From an uncultured Christensenella sp. (GTDB lineage: Bacteria > Bacillota > Clostridia > Christensenellales > Borkfalkiaceae), in NCBI GenBank assembly GCA_910578565.1, contig CAJTQF010000001.1, positions 434,001 through 498,000 on the forward strand: a DNA stretch of 64,000 nt, in the 5' to 3' direction. Of this stretch, positions 55,958-64,000 are shown piece after piece. The notes under the pieces were generated by a model, which was not told the DNA's origin, made no database searches, and saw only the letters and a list, made by a program, of their open reading frames with translations. The stretch's first letter is position 1; each line of letters starts with the position of its first letter. Both the position numbers and the translations under genes were made by a program.

Positions 55958-58429
55958 ATGGCAATAAGATACGAAAATATTGAAAATATCGGCAATTTAA
56001 TTTCAAGCGGGAAGGTGTCCGAATTTACAAAAAAAGTAGGTACAGCCGAAAAGAAAGTTGCGGAAATACTGAAAAAATTATCTGATCTGGAAAAGGAAAA
56101 GCAAGCCAGAAAACTTGAAGAAGAAAGGCTTGCCGCAGAAAAGATAGCGGCGGAAGAAGCGGCTAAACGCGCAGCGGAGCAAGCAGCAAAAGAAGCGGCT
56201 GAAGCGGCTGAAGCCGAAAAATTAAAGGCAATAGAAAAGCCTTCCAAGCCTGTTATCAAAACAGAGAGTAAGGTTTCCGTTAACGTTGCACCCAAAGAGA
56301 ATAAAACGTTTGTAAATCACGATTCACGTCCGCAAAAACCGCCTGTTCGCAATCCGCAGTTTAATAACAGGTTTAACAACAACGGTTCAAACACCGGAAA
56401 TGCAAGACCTTCGCAGCCTGCAAGATTTACGGCACCTGCGTCTTCATCAACTGCGGCGCAACCTGCGAAAAATAAAAATTTCGGTCCCGACAAAAAGAAG
56501 CAGAGTTTTGACAGAACCTACGTCGAAAAAGACAGGCGGACCATGTCTAAACGCGCACTTGTTAAACAGCAGGGCGCAAGTATTGACGATTTTGACGAAA
56601 ATAAGAGCGGTTACAGAAAATTACGTTTAAAGAAAGATAAGAAACAACAGAACGCCCAGTCCATTAAAATCGAGCGCGCTGTTGTCACGACCAACGATAT
56701 TCCTTTAAAATCGCTTTCCGAAAAACTCGGTATTTCTGCGGTGGAAATTACTAAGCGCTTGTTTAAAGAAGGCGTTATGAAGACCGTAAACGAATCAATC
56801 GATTACGACACCGCTGCTCTTATTGCGGCGGGACTTGGTATCGAACTTGAATATAAACCCGAAAAGACCGCAGAAGAAGTGCTTATTGAAAAACAGGCGG
56901 ATACGGTTGAAGAAATCGAAAGTCTTGTTCCACGTGCTCCGATTGTCACCGTTATGGGACACGTAGACCACGGTAAAACTTCGCTTTTGGACTATATAAG
57001 AAAGACAAATGCGGCTGCCGGCGAAGCGGGCGGCATAACGCAGCATATAGGCGCGTATACGGTTTCGGTAAACGGTAAAGGTATTACGTTCATAGATACG
57101 CCCGGACACGAAGCGTTTACGGCAATGCGTGCACGCGGCGCACAGGTTACGGATATTGTTATTCTTGTGGTTGCGGCGGACGACGGCATAATGCCGCAGA
57201 CGATAGAAGCTATCAATCACGCAAAAGCGGCTAACGTATCGATTATCGTTGCAGTAAACAAAATTGATAAAGCTGGCGCTAATATCGATAAAGTCAAACA
57301 GGATTTGACCGGTCACGGTCTTGTACCCGAAGAATGGGGCGGCGATACGCTTGTTTGTCCGATTTCATGTAAGACGGGCGAAGGGATAGATTCGCTTCTG
57401 GAAAGTCTGCTCCTTATTGCCGAAATGAAAGAACTTTTGGCAAATCCCGAAAGAGAAGCGCGCGGCGTAATTATAGAAGCGCGTCTTGACAAGGGCAAGG
57501 GTCCCGTAGCTACGGTATTGGTTCAGAACGGAACTTTGCATACGGGAGACAATCTCATTTCCGGTACCGTTACGGGAAGAGTACGCGCTATGATAGACGA
57601 CAATGGTAAGCCTGTAAAAGAAGCAGGTCCTTCAATGGCGGTAAACGTGCTTGGTCTTGAAGAAGTTCCCAATTCCGGCGATTCTATTTTTGCGGTTTCG
57701 CAGGCGTTAATGAAACAGGTCATGGACGAGAGAAAGAGAAAGGAAAGCGACGCCATGATAAAATCCGCGTCAAAAATTTCTCTTGACGAAGTTTTCGGAA
57801 AAATTGCAGAAGGCAATATGAAAACTTTGAACCTTATTATAAAGTGTGATGTTCAGGGCTCGGTTGAAGCGGTAAAACAATCCGTTTCAAAACTTTCGAA
57901 CGAAGAAGTTCAGGTTAAAGTAATTCACAGCGGCGCAGGCGCGGTAACGGAAACCGACGTAATGCTTGCAGATTCGTCAAATGCAATTATACTCGGCTTT
58001 AACGTCCGTCCCGATACAAAGGCAAAAGCTCTTGCGGAAAGAAGCAAGGTGGACGTAAGGTCTTACAGAATAATTTACGATTTATTAGACGATATAGAAG
58101 CGGCTCTCAAAGGTATGCTTTCGCCCAAATATCACGAAGTTTATCTTGGTAAATGCGAAGTCCGCCAGACTTTCAAAATCACGGGCGTCGGCAATATCGC
58201 AGGTTGTTACGTGCAGGAAGGAAAAATCGTCCGCGGCGGCAAGTTGCGTATTTACCGCGACGACGTGCTTGTAGTGGAAGGCAACGTTCAGCAACTTAAA
58301 CGTTTTAAAGACGACGTTAAAGAAGTTGCTTTCGGTTTCGAGTGCGGTTGTGCGATAGAAGGTTTTAACGATATTAAAATCGGCGATATAATAGAATGTT
58401 ATCTCATTGAACAGGTTTCGGCAGGTTAA
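55958..58429 (+). CDS. infB: Translation initiation factor IF-2
   Basis: 823 residues. A variable N-terminal half is Ala/Glu/Lys-rich (about 60-100) then Asn/Pro/Ser-rich; an IF2_N domain (IPLKSLSEKLGISAVEITKRLFKEG, about 249-273) precedes the GTPase with GHVDHGKTS (G1), DTPGHEAFT (G3) and NKIDKAG (G4), then domains II, III and IV. It brings initiator tRNA to the 30S subunit. GGCGGTG and a 4-nt gap link it to ylxQ. Confidence 0.98.
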   Translation: MAIRYENIENIGNLISSGKVSEFTKKVGTAEKKVAEILKKLSDLEKEKQARKLEEERLAAEKIAAEEAAKRAAEQAAKEAAEAAEAEKLKAIEKPSKPVIKTESKVSVNVAPKENKTFVNHDSRPQKPPVRNPQFNNRFNNNGSNTGNARPSQPARFTAPASSSTAAQPAKNKNFGPDKKKQSFDRTYVEKDRRTMSKRALVKQQGASIDDFDENKSGYRKLRLKKDKKQQNAQSIKIERAVVTTNDIPLKSLSEKLGISAVEITKRLFKEGVMKTVNESIDYDTAALIAAGLGIELEYKPEKTAEEVLIEKQADTVEEIESLVPRAPIVTVMGHVDHGKTSLLDYIRKTNAAAGEAGGITQHIGAYTVSVNGKGITFIDTPGHEAFTAMRARGAQVTDIVILVVAADDGIMPQTIEAINHAKAANVSIIVAVNKIDKAGANIDKVKQDLTGHGLVPEEWGGDTLVCPISCKTGEGIDSLLESLLLIAEMKELLANPEREARGVIIEARLDKGKGPVATVLVQNGTLHTGDNLISGTVTGRVRAMIDDNGKPVKEAGPSMAVNVLGLEEVPNSGDSIFAVSQALMKQVMDERKRKESDAMIKSASKISLDEVFGKIAEGNMKTLNLIIKCDVQGSVEAVKQSVSKLSNEEVQVKVIHSGAGAVTETDVMLADSSNAIILGFNVRPDTKAKALAERSKVDVRSYRIIYDLLDDIEAALKGMLSPKYHEVYLGKCEVRQTFKITGVGNIAGCYVQEGKIVRGGKLRIYRDDVLVVEGNVQQLKRFKDDVKEVAFGFECGCAIEGFNDIKIGDIIECYLIEQVSAG

Positions 58430-58437
58430 GGAGTCTT

Positions 58438-58806
58438 ATGAAAGTAACCAGGGGACAGCGGTTGTCGGGCGAGTTTCAAAAGGAAATTTCATCGATTATA
58501 TCCGCTAAGCTCAGAAATAAATATTCCGCAATGAGCGCAATTATAAGCGTTACCGAAGCGGATATTGCGCCCGACTTAAAGAGTGCAAACATCTACGTAA
58601 GTATTTTTGATACCGATAAACAAAGACAAGAACATACTTTCGGGATAATTAAAGAGAATGCGGGATTTATCCGTCATGAATTGTCTAAAGTTATGCGGGT
58701 AAGGACCGTTCCGGAACTCCGTTTTATTTCCGATTCGAGTATGGAGTACGGTGCTAAAATCGATACGATTCTGAACGGTCTGGAAACAGATAAATATGAT
58801 AAATAA
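58438..58806 (+). CDS. rbfA: Ribosome-binding factor A
   Basis: 122 residues. VTRGQRLSGEFQKEISSIISAKLRN, VTEADIAPDLKSANIYVSIF and the final LRFISDSSMEYGAKIDTIL are RbfA signatures of a KH-like fold. It matures the 16S rRNA 5' end in 30S assembly. AAGGAG precedes ATG; nrnA overlaps its end. Confidence 0.96.
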   Translation: MKVTRGQRLSGEFQKEISSIISAKLRNKYSAMSAIISVTEADIAPDLKSANIYVSIFDTDKQRQEHTFGIIKENAGFIRHELSKVMRVRTVPELRFISDSSMEYGAKIDTILNGLETDKYDK

Positions 58807-59761
58807 TTCAGCTTCGGAAATAGCCGAAAAATTAAAAAAAGCGAATAGTGTCGCCATATTTTGTCACGCAAGACCCGACGGCGACGCTTTGGGCGCAGGA
58901 CTTGCTCTTTTTCTCGCGTTTCAGAATGCAGGGAAACGGGCGGTAATGTGTTGTGAAGATTTGCCGCCCGAAAAGTTTGATTTTTTACATGTTATGAAAC
59001 AGGTTCGGCGCGGACTTCCTACAAAGGCAGATTACGATACATTTATAAGCGTCGACTGTGCCGATGTTTCGCGTATGGGCGTTTTTGCGGACGCGTATTC
59101 AAAGTTTGCAGGAGCAACCGTAAATGTTGACCATCACGTTTCAAATTCGGGTTTTGCAAAGTATAACTATGTAATCGATTGTCCCGCAACCTGTGAAGTT
59201 TTGACAGATTTGTTTGAAGTTGCAGGGTTTGAAATAACTAAAGATATTGCGGATTTGCTTCTTTTGGGACTGATTACTGACAGCGGTAATTTTACTCACT
59301 GCGACGTTGGAGAAAACACTTTTAAAGCTGCGGCAAAATTGAGAGCGGCGGGCGGTGACGTGAATTTAATAAATTATATGATGTTTTCGCGCCAGCCAAA
59401 ACAACGTGCACTTTTGTACGGCAGGGTTATGAATAAAATACGTTTTGCGCTTGACGATAAACTGACTTTTATTGTTACCACTTTGGAAGATATGGAGCAA
59501 ACAGGCGCGGATAAAAGCCTTACGGAAGGTTTTGTCGATTTTCCTTTGACTATTGACGGCGTAGAAGTTTCAATTTCTCTTATGGAAGTTAAAAAGCGTC
59601 ATTACAAAGTTTCATTCAGAAGCAAGGGCAAAGTAAACGTTAACGCGGTTGCGGGAATATTCGGCGGCGGCGGACATATACTTGCAAGCGGTTGCGTCCT
59701 TAACGGCGAGTTTGAAGAAGTAATTGAGAAACTTGAGTTTGCCGTTCGACAGAATTTATGA
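58796..59761 (+). CDS. nrnA: DHH-family oligoribonuclease / pAp phosphatase NrnA
   Basis: 321 residues. FCHARPDGDALGAGLAL, VDCADVSRMG, VDHHVSNSGFA and LITDSGNF are the DHH catalytic blocks with bound metal; the DHHA1 C-terminus ends with IFGGGGHILASG. It degrades short RNA oligonucleotides and pAp. Its start overlaps rbfA and its end overlaps truB (ATGA). Confidence 0.93.
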   Translation: MINNSASEIAEKLKKANSVAIFCHARPDGDALGAGLALFLAFQNAGKRAVMCCEDLPPEKFDFLHVMKQVRRGLPTKADYDTFISVDCADVSRMGVFADAYSKFAGATVNVDHHVSNSGFAKYNYVIDCPATCEVLTDLFEVAGFEITKDIADLLLLGLITDSGNFTHCDVGENTFKAAAKLRAAGGDVNLINYMMFSRQPKQRALLYGRVMNKIRFALDDKLTFIVTTLEDMEQTGADKSLTEGFVDFPLTIDGVEVSISLMEVKKRHYKVSFRSKGKVNVNAVAGIFGGGGHILASGCVLNGEFEEVIEKLEFAVRQNL

Positions 59762-60606
59762 CGGGTTTTATAATAGTCGATAAGTTTGCGGGGACAAGTT
59801 CCGCGCACGAAGTAAATAAAATAAAGCGGTTGGCGAATACGCCGTGCGGGCATATGGGTACATTGGACCCTATGGCAAGCGGGGTGCTTCCCGTTGCAAT
59901 AGGCAATGCCGCGAGACTGTTTGATTATTTTTTAGATAAGCGTAAAACTTATGTTGCAGAGTTTAAGTTCGGCTTGGACAGCGATACTCTTGATATTACG
60001 GGAACGGTTACAAAAACAGGCGGCAGGGTGCCGCAGGAAATTGAAATTGTAAACGTACTTCCGTCGCTTTGCGGCGAAGTAATGCAGGTTCCGCCCAATT
60101 ACAGCGCTAAAAACGTTGGCGGTAAAAGGGGTTATCAGCTTGCACGTTCGGGCGTTGAGTTTGACCTTCCGCCTAAAAAAGTAAATATATATTCAATCAA
60201 ACTTTTAAAAAAAATTTCGCAAGACAGTTTTTCTTTTGAAATCGAGTGCGGCGGTGGAACGTATATACGTTCGATTGCTCGCGATTTGGGGAAAAGTTTA
60301 AATACTTACGCCATAATGAGCGGACTTGTAAGAACTAAAAGCGGTTGCTTCGATATAAAAGACGCAGTTAAAACCGAAGAACTTACACCTAATAATTTTG
60401 AAAATTTTATAATCGCTACGGACAGCGTTTTGCCGTTTGACAGCGTTTATCCGACCGAATACGAAGCGAAGAGATTGTTCAACGGTCTTTCTGTTCCCTG
60501 TACGTATAAGGACGGTTTATATAAAATTTATTTTACAGACGGTTCGTTTTACGGACTTGCCGAAGCGAAAGCTAATAATTTAAAGGTCAGGACAAAACTA
60601 TGTTAG
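59758..60606 (+). CDS. truB: tRNA pseudouridine(55) synthase TruB
   Basis: 282 residues. FIIVDKFAGTSSAHEVNKIKRL, GHMGTLDPMASGVLPVAIG with the catalytic Asp, KTYVAEFKFGLDSDTLDITG and SCGGGTYIRSIARDLG-like ECGGGTYIRSIARDLG are present. It makes pseudouridine 55 in the T-loop of tRNAs. ATG overlaps the nrnA stop. Confidence 0.96.
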   Translation: MTGFIIVDKFAGTSSAHEVNKIKRLANTPCGHMGTLDPMASGVLPVAIGNAARLFDYFLDKRKTYVAEFKFGLDSDTLDITGTVTKTGGRVPQEIEIVNVLPSLCGEVMQVPPNYSAKNVGGKRGYQLARSGVEFDLPPKKVNIYSIKLLKKISQDSFSFEIECGGGTYIRSIARDLGKSLNTYAIMSGLVRTKSGCFDIKDAVKTEELTPNNFENFIIATDSVLPFDSVYPTEYEAKRLFNGLSVPCTYKDGLYKIYFTDGSFYGLAEAKANNLKVRTKLC

Positions 60607-61502
60607 AAATCATCAAGTACAATGAACAAGAGTATCCTTATCCCTGTTTACTTGTATTGGGGTGCTTTGACGCGCTTCATATAGGGCATGCGGAATTGCT
60701 TAAAAAGGCAAAGTTGCAGGCAAAAATAAACGGACTTGATTTGGGTATAATGATGTTCAACAACGGTAAGGGCGGCAGACAGGTTTATACTCTGGAAGAA
60801 AGACTTAAAATTCTTGAACAGTTTAACCTGAAATTCGTACTTTTAGTTGATTACAATGAAGAGTTTAAAAAACAGTCACCCGAAGAATTTTTAAGTACCG
60901 TTGAAAGCAAGCTGAATGTTAAAGGCTATATGAGCGGCAGAGATTTCCGTTTCGGCGCTGATGCCAAAGGCAAATCTTCTACCCTTAAAACGTATGCCGA
61001 AGACGACGAAAACGGCGTTTGGTATATGCCCGTAAAAGACATAACTTACGTAGGGGAAAAAGTCAGCACAACGTTGATTAAAAACTGTATTACGCAGGAC
61101 GGAAACCTTGTAAAAGCCGGCGCACTTTTGGGCAGAAATTATTCGGTTACGGGAATAGTGGTAGAAGGCGCAAACCGCGGCAAAAAAGTTGTCGGTTTTC
61201 CTACCGTGAATATGAAGTATCCTACCGACAAGGTTGAAGTTAAAAAGGGCGTATACAAAGTTAAATGCCTTGCCGGCGACGAAGAATTTATAGGAATCGC
61301 AAATTACGGCGGACGTCCCACGTTCAATGAATCAAGCGCGATACTGGAAGCGCATTTGGACGGATTTATAGGTACTTTGTACGGCAGAGCGGTTACTGTA
61401 GAATTCGTTGAGTATTTAAGGGATACGCAAAAGTTTGACAATGTCGAAGATTTGAAAGCCCAGCTTAAACTCGATTTAAAAAGAGCAAGACTTAAAGTAT
61501 GA
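60600..61502 (+). CDS. ribF: Bifunctional riboflavin kinase / FAD synthetase
   Basis: 300 residues. The N-terminal nucleotidyltransferase has LGCFDALHIGHAELLKKA (HIGH-type) and SGRDFRFGADAKG; the C-terminal flavokinase has GKKVVGFPTVNMKYP and GIANYGGRPTF. It converts riboflavin to FMN and FAD. It overlaps truB by 7 nt and nfo by 4 nt. Confidence 0.96.
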   Translation: MLEIIKYNEQEYPYPCLLVLGCFDALHIGHAELLKKAKLQAKINGLDLGIMMFNNGKGGRQVYTLEERLKILEQFNLKFVLLVDYNEEFKKQSPEEFLSTVESKLNVKGYMSGRDFRFGADAKGKSSTLKTYAEDDENGVWYMPVKDITYVGEKVSTTLIKNCITQDGNLVKAGALLGRNYSVTGIVVEGANRGKKVVGFPTVNMKYPTDKVEVKKGVYKVKCLAGDEEFIGIANYGGRPTFNESSAILEAHLDGFIGTLYGRAVTVEFVEYLRDTQKFDNVEDLKAQLKLDLKRARLKV

Positions 61503-62350
61503 TAAAATTCGGTTCAAGCGGCAACGGGGCAAGTTTTTACGCTGCCGGTTACAAACATACCGAAGAAGCGGCGGCTTATTCCAAAAATCTGGGTCTTGAC
61601 TGTTACGAATATTCTTTCGGAAGGGGAATTCTTGTTTCCGAAGGCAAGGCTGTAACTATAGGCGAAGCGTTTAAAGCGGAAGGGCTTGAATTCAGCGTAC
61701 ACGCACCTTATTACATCAATTTTGCCAATCCTGCGGATGAAGCCGCGCAAAAATCTTACAGTTACATTCTGGACAGCGCAAAGTTTCTCAATTTATTCGG
61801 CGGGACGCGTCTTGTTTTTCATCCTGCGGCGCAGGGTAAACTTGACAGACAGCAGGCTGTAAATTTAACTGCGGACAGGCTGAAAGTTTTAAGAGATTAT
61901 ATTTATCTCAACGGATACGAAAATTTGCATTTCTGCCCCGAAACTATGGGCAAACTTGCCCAGATAGGCACTCTTGAAGAGATTGTTGAGTTTTGCAAGA
62001 TAGATAAAATATATCTTCCTGCGGTTGATTTCGGACACATTAACGCAAGAGAGATGGGCAGTTTAAAAACCGTAGACAATTATAAGCAGCGTCTGGAATA
62101 TATGATTTCGGAACTCGGATTTGAAAGGGTAAAGCATTTCCACGTTCATTTTTCAAAAATAATGTACGGCGGGAAGGGAGAGATAAAACACCTTACATTC
62201 GAAGATACTGTTTACGGACCCGAGTTTGAACCTTTGGCAATTGCTTTAAAACAACTTAAATTAGAGCCGTATATTATAAGCGAGTCGGCAGGGACCCAAA
62301 TGGAAGATGCCGCCGCTATGAAACAAATATACGCGCAGGTTGACATATAA
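61499..62350 (+). CDS. nfo: Endonuclease IV-like AP endonuclease (TIM barrel)
   Basis: 283 residues. The fold fits Nfo: EFSVHAPYYINFANP, LVFHPAAQGK, LHFCPETMGKLAQIGTLEEIVEFC, PAVDFGHINAREMG, FHVHFSKIMYG and a final ISESAGTQMEDA supply the zinc ligands (His, Glu, Asp). Classical Nfo cuts DNA at abasic sites. Some residues differ from E. coli Nfo, so another xylose-isomerase-like TIM-barrel activity is possible. It overlaps ribF; the next promoter sits over its stop. Confidence 0.85.
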   Translation: MIKFGSSGNGASFYAAGYKHTEEAAAYSKNLGLDCYEYSFGRGILVSEGKAVTIGEAFKAEGLEFSVHAPYYINFANPADEAAQKSYSYILDSAKFLNLFGGTRLVFHPAAQGKLDRQQAVNLTADRLKVLRDYIYLNGYENLHFCPETMGKLAQIGTLEEIVEFCKIDKIYLPAVDFGHINAREMGSLKTVDNYKQRLEYMISELGFERVKHFHVHFSKIMYGGKGEIKHLTFEDTVYGPEFEPLAIALKQLKLEPYIISESAGTQMEDAAAMKQIYAQVDI

Positions 62351-62368
62351 TTTATATTTTGGTAAAAT
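62340..62368 (+). promoter_or_regulatory. Sigma-A promoter of the peptidase-efp unit
   Basis: TTGACA (62340-62345) inside the end of nfo, 17-nt spacer, TAAAAT (62363-62368). The leader is only about 12 nt but includes GGAAG before ATG 62387. Confidence 0.8.
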
Positions 62369-62386
62369 AAATTTCGGAAGCAGATA

Positions 62387-63433
62387 ATGATACAGACAAA
62401 CGCGTCAAAGATTTATAATTTAGTCGGTGCCGAAACTGTTTTGACGGAAGCTACCGATTTGCGTAAATATATTACGGGAATTTCTACTTCGTTCGGATAT
62501 GTTTTGTCCGATAAAAACGGCTCGGTTTTTTATACGGATACGCGCTATCTCGAAGGCGCAGTAAAGGCATTGCAAGGTTCTGAAATTTCCGTAAAAAAGT
62601 TTGAAAGTCTTGAAGACATTTTAAAGCCTTATAAACAAATTGCTATACCCGTAAGTAAAACGCTTTATAAAGATTATAAAAAATTACAATCATTCAATCT
62701 TGAAATACTCGACAGCACGCCCGCTTTTGTTTCGGCGATGTCTCATAAAGAAGATTATGAATTGAATCTAATAAAAAGCGCTTGTTCTATAGCCGATAAA
62801 GCTCTTGTATCGCTTTTGGGTAGTATAAAAGAAGGAATGAGCGAAAATGAAGTTGCCGCGCAGCTTGAATACCTTATGCGCAAAAACGGCGCAAGCGGCA
62901 CAAGTTTTGAAACGATTGTGGCTTTCGGTGAAAATTCAAGCGTTCCCCATCACGAAACGGGTATGCGTAAGTTGAAGTTCGGCGACGTAATTCTTATCGA
63001 TTACGGTTGTAAGTACGGCGGATATTGTTCGGATTGTACAAGAACTTATCTTTTCGGCGATGATAAAAAGCACGAAGATTTTAAAAAGGCTTATGCAAGC
63101 GTATTGCAAGCGCATAATTTAGTTAAAGAAAAAGTTATAAGCGGAATGACCGGCAGCGAAGCCGACGCGGTCGCAAGAGAATACTTGAAAGAGCAGGGGC
63201 TTGGTCAATATTTCACTCATGCGCTTGGGCACGGAATAGGTATTAACGTCCACGAATTTCCCACATTATCGCCTAAGAGTAGCGACGTTCTTTTAAACGG
63301 AATGGTTTTTTCGGACGAGCCGGGCGTATATCTTGAAGGCAAATACGGAATAAGGATTGAAGACAGCGTAACTTTGTCTGACGACAGGGTATTAAGCCTT
63401 ACCGATACGGACAGAAAACTGACTGTTTTATAA
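62387..63433 (+). CDS. Xaa-Pro aminopeptidase (M24 family)
   Basis: 348 residues. An N-terminal creatinase-like domain (1-125) precedes the pita-bread catalytic domain with metal ligands in ILIDYGCKYGGYCSDCTRT (two Asp), GHGIGINVHEFP (His), SDEPGVYLEG (Glu) and GIRIEDSV (Glu). It removes N-terminal residues next to proline. In Firmicutes it commonly sits just upstream of efp, as here. Confidence 0.94.
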   Translation: MIQTNASKIYNLVGAETVLTEATDLRKYITGISTSFGYVLSDKNGSVFYTDTRYLEGAVKALQGSEISVKKFESLEDILKPYKQIAIPVSKTLYKDYKKLQSFNLEILDSTPAFVSAMSHKEDYELNLIKSACSIADKALVSLLGSIKEGMSENEVAAQLEYLMRKNGASGTSFETIVAFGENSSVPHHETGMRKLKFGDVILIDYGCKYGGYCSDCTRTYLFGDDKKHEDFKKAYASVLQAHNLVKEKVISGMTGSEADAVAREYLKEQGLGQYFTHALGHGIGINVHEFPTLSPKSSDVLLNGMVFSDEPGVYLEGKYGIRIEDSVTLSDDRVLSLTDTDRKLTVL

Positions 63434-63461
63434 ATACGTTTAATTAACAAGGAGAATAAAT

Positions 63462-64000
63462 ATGGCATCAATTTTAGCAGGCGACATCAGAAAGGGCACC
63501 ACGTTTGAATATAACGGTAAGGGCGTCTATACAGTTACCGAATTTCAGCACGTAAAACCCGGTAAGGGCGCGGCGTTTGTAAGAACTACTCTTAAAAACG
63601 TTGTAACCGGTCAGGTTCTTTCCGATATAACTTTCAATCCCACGGCAAAACTCGAAACGGCGCAGGTTGAAACAAAGAAGATGACCTATTCGTACACCGA
63701 CGGTGAATTTTATTACTTTATGGACCCCGATAGCTTTGAGATGATTACTCTCAATCTTGACCAAGTTGAAGACGCGCTTAAATATATTAAAGAAAACGAT
63801 AACGTAACCATAAAGTTCCTTAAAGGAGTAGCGTTCTCCGTTGAACCCGAAAACTTTGTCGAACTTAAAATAACGGAGTGCGAGCCCGGGGTTAAGGGCA
63901 ACACTGCAACCAACGCAATGAAAAACGCAGTTGTTGAAACGGGCGCAACGGTTCAGGTTCCTATGTTTGTTGAAGAAGGCGAAACTATCCGTATTGATAC
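63462..64000 (+). CDS. efp: Elongation factor P (3' truncated by window)
   Basis: 179 complete codons, about 97% of the usual 185; the window ends in the last domain. MASILAGDIRKGTTFEYNGKG begins domain I; the loop HVKPGKGAAF carries the tip Lys (35) that is post-translationally modified in many bacteria; domain III ends at VPMFVEEGETIRID. EF-P rescues ribosomes stalled at polyproline. AAGGAG lies upstream. It is cotranscribed with the aminopeptidase. Confidence 0.97.
   Translation, partial: MASILAGDIRKGTTFEYNGKGVYTVTEFQHVKPGKGAAFVRTTLKNVVTGQVLSDITFNPTAKLETAQVETKKMTYSYTDGEFYYFMDPDSFEMITLNLDQVEDALKYIKENDNVTIKFLKGVAFSVEPENFVELKITECEPGVKGNTATNAMKNAVVETGATVQVPMFVEEGETIRID

Noticed and set aside
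1..64000. CRISPR array, prophage, insertion sequence, replication origin
   Set aside because: No regularly spaced repeats, transposase, integrase or phage structural genes, and no DnaA-box cluster were seen.

Overview
The window is a dense, moderately AT-rich bacterial chromosome segment with almost no non-coding space. It looks like an uncultured member of the Clostridia (Bacillota). Evidence: the dnaG-rpoD-trmK-nif3 block, the rimP-nusA-ylxR-ylxQ-infB-rbfA-nrnA-truB-ribF block in Firmicutes order, a large single-chain PurL, a sporulation sigma factor of the SigK type, NrdR, a TM1266-type hydrogenase regulator and a yybP-ykoY riboswitch. A secreted PL9-type pectate lyase fits a gut or plant-matter lifestyle. 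Species cannot be named from this alone.

Layout. 1-3771: end of dnaG, rpoD, trmK, a Nif3-like protein and a zinc-ribbon coiled-coil protein. 3830-6225: SGNH hydrolase, flavoprotein, glycosyltransferase 2. 6271-7602 (minus): archaeal-type aspartyl-tRNA synthetase. 7743-7925: a probable 6S RNA. 8137-11868: pectate-lyase lipoprotein. 11984-13245: Cys-rich mini-protein, tRNA-Glu(CTC), two small membrane proteins. 13342-17591: MarR regulator plus a heterodimeric ABC exporter. 17680-23156: sigK, then tyrS-yigZ-recX-birA-nnr. 23145-24416: Mn-riboswitch-controlled cation exchanger. 24545-30652: MazF, lspA-rluD, a small membrane protein, DUF512-tfoX-der-plsY. 30692-34088 (minus): PEP-synthase-like protein, PH-domain protein, lipoprotein. 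34129-37518: TM1266 regulator, NitT/TauT-type ABC importer, mscL. 38053-50500: purine operon purE-C-F'-F-M-N-H-D-L, making IMP from PRPP (purB, purK absent here). 50509-53639: nrdR, ispG and a polymerase-less PolC-like protein. 53643-64000: rimP-to-nfo translation and repair operon, an M24 peptidase, and efp cut by the window end.

Most notable: (1) tyrS is preceded by a 27-codon ORF with four Tyr codons and a complete set of four mutually exclusive RNA segments, that is, trp-type ribosome-mediated attenuation instead of the T-box expected in this phylum. (2) Several promoters place the -10 box exactly 6 nt before ATG, predicting leaderless mRNAs. (3) The NitT/TauT substrate-binding protein appears circularly permuted. 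(4) The polC locus holds only the PolC N-terminal/OB part and the DEDD exonuclease, joined by a linker with a clamp-binding-like motif; PHP and polymerase domains are missing. (5) A second PurF has lost all glutaminase residues but keeps its PRPP site. (6) A Mn2+ riboswitch controls a CaCA-family exchanger. (7) The rimP operon leader can fold into overlapping, mutually exclusive hairpins, one enclosing the start codon.
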